Assembly: GCA_002721755.1 (NCBI GenBank)
Contig: PBLL01000015.1
Coordinates: 1-64,000 of the forward strand
Reading direction: 5' to 3'
Source: Actinomycetota bacterium
GTDB taxonomy: Bacteria > Actinomycetota > Acidimicrobiia > Acidimicrobiales > MedAcidi-G1
Length of the DNA: 64,000 bases
Both the position numbers and the translations under genes were made by a program. The notes beneath the pieces were generated by a model. It was not told the origin of the DNA, did no database searches, and worked only from the letters and a program-made list of their open reading frames with translations. Shown one piece after another: positions 57,323 through 64,000 of the stretch (its first letter is position 1; every line of letters begins with the position of its first letter).

Positions 57323-58054
57323 ATGGAGGCAGAAAGCAGAATCGAAAGACCGCCAATTCTATTTGCCCATCGTGGGGGAAAAGCAGACGCTCCTGAAAAT
57401 ACTATCGAAGCTTTCTCTCTAGCCCTTTCAAATCATGCAACTGGACTGGAAAGCGATGCGAGACTCACCAAGTGTGGAAACGTCGTCTTGCATCATGACC
57501 GTCACTATGGTCGCTTATTTTGGCGTCGACAAGTTAAAAATAATGTATTAGACGCTCTTCCATCAACGATTCCTACCTTGGAAAAATTTTTTTCAACAAT
57601 TAACGGAAATTTCGACTTATCTCTTGACGTTAAAGACTCTGAAAGTACATATAATATTCTTGCAATTGCCGAACGGTTTTCATTTCCACTGAAGAGACTC
57701 TGGCTTTGTCATCCTGATATTGAGAAAATTACGGCATGGCGTGCCTGCAATGCTGATGTAAGGCTAATAAATTCAACAGCCATTGATCGGATAAAAGAAG
57801 GTCCAGAAAGAAGACTTGCGACTCTGAAAGAAATCGGTGTCGATGCTTTTAATCTGCATTTTTCTGAATGGAACGAAGGGCTTGTTTCTCTATGTCACCG
57901 TTTTGAAGTCAGAAGTTTTGCTTGGGATGCTCAAGAGGAAAGACAGATAAAATATCTTTTAAAGATTGGTGTCGACGGGATTTATAGCGATCACGTAAGG
58001 AAAATGTCTGAGATGTGGTCTGAGTACCAAAATAAGAACTCTAAAGTCTCTTGA
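57323..58054 (+). CDS. Glycerophosphodiester phosphodiesterase family protein
   Basis: 243 aa TIM-barrel GDPD. The active-site motifs are FAHRGGKADAPENTIEAF (His and Glu at about 16-29) and the metal-site SDARLTKCGNVVLHHD (about 50-65). The C-terminal barrel end is KIGVDGIYSDH. It cleaves glycerophosphodiesters to sn-glycerol-3-phosphate and an alcohol. No signal peptide is visible, so it is probably cytoplasmic. It is the only plus-strand gene in this part of the proteasome-Tat region, and its end overlaps lepB by 14 nt in opposite direction. Confidence 0.92.
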   Translation: MEAESRIERPPILFAHRGGKADAPENTIEAFSLALSNHATGLESDARLTKCGNVVLHHDRHYGRLFWRRQVKNNVLDALPSTIPTLEKFFSTINGNFDLSLDVKDSESTYNILAIAERFSFPLKRLWLCHPDIEKITAWRACNADVRLINSTAIDRIKEGPERRLATLKEIGVDAFNLHFSEWNEGLVSLCHRFEVRSFAWDAQEERQIKYLLKIGVDGIYSDHVRKMSEMWSEYQNKNSKVS

Positions 58055-58895
58055 TTTTGCTAGCAGGCCAGACACGGATAAAAGCCCTACCCTCTACATC
58101 CTCTACTGGAACCGGTCCGAAAAATCTACTATCTCTCGAGTTGCTTCTATTATCTCCCATTACGAAAACGTGCTCGTCAGGAATCCTGCAACCTGAGTTC
58201 TCATTTGGTCGATTTACACAATTAGCCGGAGTGGAGAATGAATTAATATCAGTGTTTAACGGTAGATAAGGTTCAAGCAGGAGACCGCCGTCAATTTCGA
58301 TCCGGCCGTCTTCAACAACCACAAATTCACCCGGCAAGCCTATTACGCGTTTTATCAAATCATCATTTCCTCCAGCTTCTGGCGTGTCAAAGACAATCAA
58401 ATCTCCTCGATTAACAGAGTGAAGTTTGTAACTCAACTTGTTAACTAATATACGATCACCTTCATAAAGTGTGGGAGTCATAGAAGGTGATGGAATGTAA
58501 TAAGCCTGAAAAAGGAAAGTCTTTATAAGTAGTGCCAATCCGATGGCACCTACTATGACAATTACCCATTCGACCAGTGATTTTCTCGTTCTCTTCAAAG
58601 ATGAAGGAAAAAATTCTTTTTCTTGAAGAGATTCTAAAGCAGGATTCGAAATTGGCGAAGCGACCGATTCATCTCCCTCTATATCTTCGCGTGTCACAAT
58701 TGATCCTCGAGGAAATTCGCTATTGCTCTCGGGTTCGTCAATTAACTCCGTGTGAGCCTCTTGAAGGAAGGATTCATTTTCTATTTCAGTCGTTCTGTCT
58801 GACCGATTTCGAGCACGTTCCAATACATCTTGCGCCCACCTTTCAGTTTCAGAAAAAGTTTCATCTCTTTCCACGTCGGCCTTCTCATCATCCAC
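58041..58895 (-). CDS. lepB: Signal peptidase I
   Basis: 284 aa. An acidic N-terminal extension of about 105 residues, predicted in the cytoplasm, leads to one TM helix (WVIVIVGAIGLALLIKTFLF, 110-129). The Ser-Lys dyad is Ser138 (IPSPSMTPTL) and Lys182 (LIKRVIGLPGE). The C-terminal signature MGDNRSNSRDSRFFGPV completes the family set. It cleaves signal peptides of exported proteins. It lies 39 bp downstream of pafC on the same strand, at a place where mycobacteria pass directly from pafC to tatA. Confidence 0.95.
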   Translation of the reverse strand: MDDEKADVERDETFSETERWAQDVLERARNRSDRTTEIENESFLQEAHTELIDEPESNSEFPRGSIVTREDIEGDESVASPISNPALESLQEKEFFPSSLKRTRKSLVEWVIVIVGAIGLALLIKTFLFQAYYIPSPSMTPTLYEGDRILVNKLSYKLHSVNRGDLIVFDTPEAGGNDDLIKRVIGLPGEFVVVEDGRIEIDGGLLLEPYLPLNTDINSFSTPANCVNRPNENSGCRIPDEHVFVMGDNRSNSRDSRFFGPVPVEDVEGRAFIRVWPASKIKRL

Positions 58896-58934
58896 AGGAA
58901 TAACATAGTCGAGTTCCTATGGAATGTGGGACCG

Positions 58935-59900
58935 TTAAGAGGTATATCTTTTTAGTATCTCCTTCGCTGTCATTGACCGAATATTTTCTTCAAATTCACG
59001 GGGTATTTTGACGACTTCGGCTTTACCCCCTAGTGAGATTAGTACCTGTTTCAGCCATCCTTCTGACGCAACATGACACTGCACCCTAATTTTCTCTTTT
59101 GAAATTGTCTCTATTTCTACACCTGGGAAACTATCGACTAAATGTTTGTCGCTGGCTGGAAGTTCTATTAACACAATCGGAAAATGTTCCAAATCAGAAA
59201 AATCATCTTGCAGTTGATTGTTGTCTGTTTTTGTTTTACTCACCTCGTCTAAAATTTTGATTTTCTTAATTCTGTCAAGACGAAATGTTCTGTTTTCACT
59301 TGCTTTTTGACAGTAGGCGTGTAGATACCATTTACCTGAACTAGCAAAAATCTTCTCTGGTTCAATTTTTCTAACAGTAACTTCATTTCGGGAAGTTGAA
59401 AGATACTCAATTTCAAGAACCGTGCTGTGTTTTACCGCTCTCTGGATCTCGCTAAGCCATTTTGTCGGTGTGGCTAGCTTAATTTCTAGAAAGTTTTCTG
59501 AGTCTTCCTGAACGGTAGATAACTTAGCCAATGCTCTGTCGAGCGGAGTCAGCTCATCTTGTGAGTCTTCATGCAAGATCTCATTGAATTCTGCAACAGC
59601 TTTTCCGGCAGCACTCAGTAAAGCTACTTCCCTGCTGTCTAATTTCATAGGTTGTCGGAACCAATCTGCGTAACGAACCCACACTCTTTCATCTGAAACG
59701 GAAACTTCTATAAGACAATCTGGTGTAAAAGGATAAACACCAACAAAAAAAACAACATTCTCCAAGTCCTCTATTAGCTCTTGCTTCGGATAATCAAACC
59801 TTGCAACTACTTCGTCTATATAGGGTCCGTTCTGACTTTCGATCCAGGGAAGTACCGACAGTAAGCGTTTAATTCTTTCTAAGGAAGTCATCTTGCTCAT
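58935..59900 (-). CDS. pafC: WYL-domain regulator PafC
   Basis: 321 aa: N-terminal winged-helix-type region (about 1-85), then a WYL domain (KWYLHAYCQKASENRTFRLD, about 185-205), then a C-terminal WCX-like domain (about 235-320). In mycobacteria PafB and PafC form an activator of the DNA-damage response in addition to being linked by location with the proteasome. The start overlaps pafB by 4 nt. Confidence 0.92.
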   Translation of the reverse strand: MSKMTSLERIKRLLSVLPWIESQNGPYIDEVVARFDYPKQELIEDLENVVFFVGVYPFTPDCLIEVSVSDERVWVRYADWFRQPMKLDSREVALLSAAGKAVAEFNEILHEDSQDELTPLDRALAKLSTVQEDSENFLEIKLATPTKWLSEIQRAVKHSTVLEIEYLSTSRNEVTVRKIEPEKIFASSGKWYLHAYCQKASENRTFRLDRIKKIKILDEVSKTKTDNNQLQDDFSDLEHFPIVLIELPASDKHLVDSFPGVEIETISKEKIRVQCHVASEGWLKQVLISLGGKAEVVKIPREFEENIRSMTAKEILKRYTS

Positions 59901-60802
59901 ACCAGTGCCTCCAACCAGTCAATTATCGCTGCACGGGCTTCAGGAGGTTCTAACACTTCAGCTGCATCGAGAAAGGAGAAGACAAAAATCATAAATTTCC
60001 CCCAATCCCGAACCAGTTCCGTAAAAATTATTGATCCGTCAGATAATTCTTCGATTTCGTTTTTATCTCCTAGAATTTCCAATGCCCAGGTAGCGTGTGA
60101 GTTTTGAACTTTAAATTTGACAATCTTTTCTTCTTCACCAAAACGCCAAGCGGGCTCTTGAAGTATCTCGAAAAGGTCATCGGATAATTCGAATTTTTTC
60201 GAGGTGATTTCAATTTTCCCTTCAATGCGGTCAACTCTGAAATGCCTAATGTCTTCACGCCCTCGGTCGTACGCAATCAGATACCAGTTGCCTTGTGAAA
60301 AAACCAATCGGTAAGGGTCTACTTCCCGTTTCTCATTTTTGTACGCAAATAAGATGGTCGAATGTTCGGCGAGCGCTTCGATGATTGTTTGATGAGAGCT
60401 TTCGGTGGGTATTTCACTAATAGCCGATTTTTTTTCCTGCAAAACTCCACCCATTTTGTAAAAGGGTGAGTCGGTGTCTTCTTCAGAAAATTGAATGAGG
60501 TTTGAAGCCAAATGTAAGGCAGCTATCTCATCTTCTTCTAAAAATGGGTGGTTGGCCTCATAGTCACTTTTAAGTATTCGATAACCGTCCAAAGGTGGAT
60601 CAGTTCCTGGGATGCGTTCCAAGGAAATGGGTATCCCCAAAGCTCTTAGTTCATCTTTGTCTCTCTCAAAAGAGCGTCTAAAGGACTCATCGCTTTCCGT
60701 ATAGGCTCCCGGTATTCGTTCACGTATCTGGTGTCGGCTCAGAGGTTTTTCTGTCGCTAAAAGAGCTGAAATTAGGTTTAATAGCCTCTCAATTTTTCTC
60801 AC
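59897..60802 (-). CDS. pafB: WYL-domain regulator PafB
   Basis: 301 aa: a helix-turn-helix (RIERLLNLISALLATEKPLS to RIPGAYTESDESFRRSF), a WYL domain (NWYLIAYDRGREDIRHFRVDR, about 170-190, in part) and a WCX-like C-terminus. It is expected to act with PafC as one DNA-binding activator that senses DNA damage. It lies 25 nt after pafA and overlaps pafC by 4 nt. Confidence 0.93.
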   Translation of the reverse strand: MRKIERLLNLISALLATEKPLSRHQIRERIPGAYTESDESFRRSFERDKDELRALGIPISLERIPGTDPPLDGYRILKSDYEANHPFLEEDEIAALHLASNLIQFSEEDTDSPFYKMGGVLQEKKSAISEIPTESSHQTIIEALAEHSTILFAYKNEKREVDPYRLVFSQGNWYLIAYDRGREDIRHFRVDRIEGKIEITSKKFELSDDLFEILQEPAWRFGEEEKIVKFKVQNSHATWALEILGDKNEIEELSDGSIIFTELVRDWGKFMIFVFSFLDAAEVLEPPEARAAIIDWLEALV

Positions 60803-60827
60803 AAAAGCATGTTAGACCGTTATGTCA

Positions 60828-62186
60828 CTACAGGGAATCAATGAGCTTTTGAACTCTTTCGTCTTCAAAACGGAAAGGATCTTTACAGAGAACAGTCCTT
60901 TGTGCTTGATCATTTAGCTTCAAATGGACCCAATCGACCGTATAATCTCGTTTTTTCTCTTTTGCACGACGAATGAACTCGCCTCGAAGCCTTGCGCGAG
61001 TAGTTTCAGGTGGATCTTCCACGGCGTCCCTAATTTCAGCTTCATTTAAAATACTTTTAATAAGACCTTTTCTGTTCATATGATAAAACAAACCTCGGTC
61101 CGTATTAACGTCGTGATACTGAAGGTCCAAAAGCGCTACTCGTGGATCCGCTAATGAAAGATTGTTTCGCGATCTGTAACTCTCCACTAGATGATATTTA
61201 GAAACCCAGTCGCACTCCGCTGATAATTTCATAGGATCATTTTCTAATTGGTTCAAGCAGTGTTCCCACATTTCTATGACTTCTTTTTCCTCTTCGTTTA
61301 ATTCACGCATTTCAGCAAAAAGATGGGCCTTTTCCAAAAATTCTTTTTGCATTTCAAGGGCAGATAATTCACGCCCATTCGTCAAACGTACTTTTCTTTT
61401 ACACGTTAAATCATGGCTGATTTCACGAATGGCTCTTATCGGGTTTTCTAATGTCATGTCTCTAAATATGACGTTAGGTTCCTCCAACATTCGTAGAAGC
61501 AGTCCACAGGCACCAACCTTTAAAAAAGAGGCATACTCACTCATGTTCGAATCACCCACTATGACATGCAGCCTTCGATATCTCTCCGCGTCTGCATGAG
61601 GTTCGTCACGCGAATTTATAATCGGTCGCGATCTTGTAGTCGCGCTCGAAACACCTTCCCATATGTGTTCTGCCCTCTGGCTAATCGAGTACATAGCACC
61701 ATTACCACTTTGAAGGATCTTTCCTGCTCCAGCATAAATTTGTCGACTTATGAGAAAAGGAATCAGAACTTCCGAATATTGAAGAGATTCATCACGCCTA
61801 TTTGTCAGGTAGTTTTCATGGCATCCATAGGAATTTCCTACTGAGTCAGTATTGTTCTTAAAAAGATAGATCTTGCCTTCAATACCTTCTTCATTTAGAC
61901 GTATTTCTGCATTTTTAGAAAGCTGTTCAAGGATCCTTTCGCCCGCTTTTTCATGAGCTATTACGGATCTAACCGAATCGCATTCAGGTGTCGCATACTC
62001 CGGATGCGAACCTACATCTAAATAGAGACGTGCTCCGTTTTGTAAAAACACATTCGAACTTCTCCCCCACGAAACAACTCGTCTAAACAAGTATCTTGCT
62101 ACCTCATCTGGACTTAAACGACGCTGACCATTAACTGTGCAAGTAACTCCGTATTCGCTTTCGATCCCATAGATTCGTCTCTGCAT
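60828..62186 (-). CDS. pafA: Pup-protein ligase
   Basis: 452 aa, the PafA length. The ATP/Mg glutamate is Glu9 ([12 protein letters not shown]), and the catalytic Asp57 lies in [15 protein letters not shown]. Other conserved parts are [29 protein letters not shown], and the C-terminal [11 protein letters not shown]. PafA joins the C-terminal Glu of Pup to lysines of target proteins. It starts 21 nt after prcA. It is distinguished from Dop by the lack of the Dop-loop insertion and by its place after prcA. Confidence 0.97.
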   Translation of the reverse strand: MQRRIYGIESEYGVTCTVNGQRRLSPDEVARYLFRRVVSWGRSSNVFLQNGARLYLDVGSHPEYATPECDSVRSVIAHEKAGERILEQLSKNAEIRLNEEGIEGKIYLFKNNTDSVGNSYGCHENYLTNRRDESLQYSEVLIPFLISRQIYAGAGKILQSGNGAMYSISQRAEHIWEGVSSATTRSRPIINSRDEPHADAERYRRLHVIVGDSNMSEYASFLKVGACGLLLRMLEEPNVIFRDMTLENPIRAIREISHDLTCKRKVRLTNGRELSALEMQKEFLEKAHLFAEMRELNEEEKEVIEMWEHCLNQLENDPMKLSAECDWVSKYHLVESYRSRNNLSLADPRVALLDLQYHDVNTDRGLFYHMNRKGLIKSILNEAEIRDAVEDPPETTRARLRGEFIRRAKEKKRDYTVDWVHLKLNDQAQRTVLCKDPFRFEDERVQKLIDSL

Positions 62187-62207
62187 TTTCCGGTGAGACT
62201 TGAGAGT

Positions 62208-62885
62208 TCAGGCTAAAAGCCCGTTTAACTCTTCTCCTTCTATGCGATTAAATGCCCTTCTGCCATTACCACGGGACAAGACCGCAATTTCCAATTCATC
62301 GGGTGAAAAACTTCTATCGGGACCTGACAGGGCTGATGTGGTCAACTTGACAATCTCTTGAAGAGATAATCCTGACTTCCAGTCTTGCTCAATCTTCTCT
62401 CGAACAAGGTCAGCTTCACCTCCAATCACAACAAAAGAAGACGTATCCATTACAGTTCCATCATAAAGCAGATGAAAAAGTTGGTCCTCTTGAGATGAAT
62501 CGCCTATTTCCGCCACGATCATTTCTACTTCCAGAGGTTTCATCTCATGAGTAAAGTACTGCCCCAAAATCTGCGCATATTGATTCGCAAGCCAACGTGC
62601 ATCAACGTCATCACGACTGAATGAATAACCTTTTAAATCCGCGTGCCTAATCCCAGCAATCCTCAACTGATCAAATTCGCTATATTTTCCTACACCCATG
62701 AAACCAATTTTGTCGTATATTTCACCCGCTTTCCGCAAGGTGTTCGAAGGGTTTTCTGCACACAGCAAAACTCCTTCTGAATAGGTGCAAGCAGCTGCAG
62801 CCTTCCCTCTTGCTATTCCCTTACGCGCATAGTCTGCACGGTCTTTCATCAACTGTTCAGGAGAAACATACATTGGCATTGTCAT
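62208..62885 (-). CDS. prcA: 20S proteasome alpha subunit
   Basis: 225 aa. The alpha-type N-terminal extension YVSPEQLMKDRADYARKGIARG (about 6-27, in part) gates the chamber, followed by the RGKAAAACTYSEGVLLCAENPS barrel start. No N-terminal threonine or propeptide is present, as expected for a non-catalytic subunit. Its ATG overlaps the prcB stop by 1 nt, so synthesis with prcB is coupled. The alpha rings hold the ATPase (Mpa/ARC, not in window). Confidence 0.97.
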   Translation of the reverse strand: MTMPMYVSPEQLMKDRADYARKGIARGKAAAACTYSEGVLLCAENPSNTLRKAGEIYDKIGFMGVGKYSEFDQLRIAGIRHADLKGYSFSRDDVDARWLANQYAQILGQYFTHEMKPLEVEMIVAEIGDSSQEDQLFHLLYDGTVMDTSSFVVIGGEADLVREKIEQDWKSGLSLQEIVKLTTSALSGPDRSFSPDELEIAVLSRGNGRRAFNRIEGEELNGLLA

Positions 62886-63679
62886 TATGAGCCACTCCTT
62901 TGCGACATGCTTTGGATTATAGATTCAGTACGATCAGCCAAATCACCATCGGGAATACGCTCAAACCCGTCTGAATCAATTTTCGCAACAACTGGAAAAA
63001 TGCCCCTCAATATGTCAGGGCCACCAGTAGCACTGTCCTCTTCTGACGCTTCAAGTAATGCTTCAAGAGAGATACTGATTGCTTCACCAAGCTCTAGCGA
63101 TACTGAATGTCGTAATTTAACCACGGTGGAAGCATGTAGACTACCTGATCCAGTAGCCACAAAATCCTTTTCCTCATATCGACCTCCAGTAATATCGAAC
63201 TGGAATAGCCTTCCTTGACCAGTCTTTTCCTCATAACCCGCAAAAATCGGTATAACACCTAAACCCTGCATCGCAGACGGAAGATTGCCTTTAAGCATCA
63301 AGCTCAACTGGTTTGCTTTCCCATCAAGACTTAGAGGTGAACCTTCAACTTTTTCGTAGTGTTCTAGTTGCAACTGAAATAATCTCACCATTTCCATGGC
63401 TGGTCCTGCCGCACCAGATATTCCAACACCGGAGAAAGCATCTGCAGGGAACACTTTTTCCATTGTTCGATGACTTATCAAATTGCCGCTTGTGGCTCTA
63501 CGATCACCAGCCATAAGCACTCCACCCTCGTAGCGAATAGCGACGATAGTTGTGCCGTGTGTAACTGAATTACCCTCTCCAATCCTTTCCAATGGTTTTT
63601 GATTGGGTGTAACTTTTTGCAACAACCCGAAAAAACTGGGACCCGGATCTTCTGATGGTGTGAATATTGGAAGTGTCAC
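62885..63679 (-). CDS. prcB: 20S proteasome beta subunit
   Basis: 264 aa. A 42-residue propeptide is expected to be removed between Gly42 and Thr43 (VTHG-TTIVAIRYEGGVLMAGDRRAT), making Thr43 the catalytic N-terminus. The catalytic Lys is in RTMEKVFPAD and the barrel proceeds to SGAAGPAMEMVRLFQ. It supplies proteolysis in the Pup pathway. It lies 30 nt after pup and is joined with prcA. Confidence 0.97.
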   Translation of the reverse strand: MTLPIFTPSEDPGPSFFGLLQKVTPNQKPLERIGEGNSVTHGTTIVAIRYEGGVLMAGDRRATSGNLISHRTMEKVFPADAFSGVGISGAAGPAMEMVRLFQLQLEHYEKVEGSPLSLDGKANQLSLMLKGNLPSAMQGLGVIPIFAGYEEKTGQGRLFQFDITGGRYEEKDFVATGSGSLHASTVVKLRHSVSLELGEAISISLEALLEASEEDSATGGPDILRGIFPVVAKIDSDGFERIPDGDLADRTESIIQSMSQRSGS

Positions 63680-63709
63680 AATTAAATCCTACAAGCATAA
63701 GAAGCTTGT

Positions 63710-63904
63710 CTACTCCCCGCCTTTTTGAACATAATTCTTTACAAATTCTTCAGCATTCGTTTCAAGCACTTCATCAATTTCGTCAAGTAACCCATCAAGC
63801 TCAGCGCTGAGTTCACTGCTCCGAGTCGAATCTATTTCGCTCGAAACGGTCTCTTCCTGATTTTTTTCCAGTTTTTTCTGTTTTTTCTGCTCTTTTTCAG
63901 CCAT
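63710..63904 (-). CDS. pup: Prokaryotic ubiquitin-like protein Pup (ends in Gly-Gly-Glu)
   Basis: 64 aa from the ATG at 63904, the usual Pup length; GAGG lies 9 nt upstream, and a start at 63919 would include the site. The N-terminal part is highly charged and disordered-looking (KEQKKQKKLEK). The central helix is ELSAELDGLLDEIDEVLE, and the conserved C-terminus is AEEFVKNYVQKGGE. The last residue is Glu, so Pup can be ligated directly; in mycobacteria it is Gln and Dop must deamidate it first. Confidence 0.96.
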   Translation of the reverse strand: MAEKEQKKQKKLEKNQEETVSSEIDSTRSSELSAELDGLLDEIDEVLETNAEEFVKNYVQKGGE

Positions 63905-63922
63905 TTTATTTGACCTCAATTA

Positions 63923-64000
63923 TTAACTAGGTTCAGAAACTCTTTCAATTAATTCTATTACTGTTTCGCAGGTATTGATCAGCTCATCAACATGTTCAAA
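63923..64000 (-). CDS. 3' end of the gene upstream of pup (probably dop)
   Basis: The last 25 codons of a minus-strand frame reach the window edge and stop at the TAA at 63923-63925, 18 bp before the pup start. The tail (VDELINTCETVIELIERVSE) is helical and acidic. In actinobacteria dop normally precedes pup, so this is most likely Dop, the depupylase. The visible sequence alone does not prove it. Confidence 0.55.
   Translation of the reverse strand, partial: FEHVDELINTCETVIELIERVSEPS

Overview
The window reads as chromosome of a low-GC, probably marine actinobacterium, most likely an uncultivated member of the Acidimicrobiia. The support is a complete actinobacterial Pup-proteasome block (pup, prcB, prcA, pafA, pafB, pafC) followed, as in mycobacteria, by tat genes and a HelY-like helicase. 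There are also an AftD-type arabinofuranosyltransferase, deazaflavin (F420)-type oxidoreductases, many CoA-pathway genes and a membrane pyrophosphatase. Genes are packed with short gaps (none above about 200 bp), many 1-14 bp overlaps and several GTG/TTG starts. I saw no tRNA, rRNA, CRISPR array or insertion sequence. The lineage call is inference from gene content.

Layout. 1-3.8 kb: the 3' part of a gene fusing two or three different solute-binding domains, a clear terminator, a tyrosine recombinase and yqgE. 3.8-10.2 kb (minus): an L,D-transpeptidase-like lipoprotein, a DEDDh exonuclease, an AhpD-like protein, a small membrane protein, an epimerase, a PPOX-fold protein and an MBOAT acyltransferase. 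10.3-16.4 kb (plus): a GT4 glycosyltransferase, the AftD-like protein and an alpha/beta hydrolase. 16.4-27.6 kb (minus): gltD-gltB, then two trkH genes, trkA and a 5-formyl-THF cyclo-ligase. 27.8-29.9 kb: the pyrophosphatase. 29.9-49.2 kb: mixed lipid, CoA and envelope metabolism. 49.2-52.8 kb: an SDR enzyme and a thiamine ABC transporter (thiB, thiP) under a TPP riboswitch. 52.8-64 kb (mostly minus): thioesterase, DAGK-like protein, helY, tatC, tatA, GDPD, lepB, then the Pup-proteasome genes.

The most notable object is the gene at 5353-6825 (minus). Its frame is broken only by one UGA, exactly where the second cysteine of the AhpD CxxC motif belongs. The residues fit E-x11-C-x2-U-x3-H. The mRNA just after the UGA folds into a long hairpin with the spacing and loop G of a bacterial SECIS. 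I read it as one 490-residue selenoprotein that simple gene calling would split in two.

Other points of interest are the multi-domain binding protein at the left edge, a second TrkH with a Gly-to-Ser change in its first selectivity-filter loop, an L,D-transpeptidase that lost its histidine, a short DAGK-like protein with a non-standard GGD motif inside the Tat/HelY operon, and a Pup that already ends in GGE.
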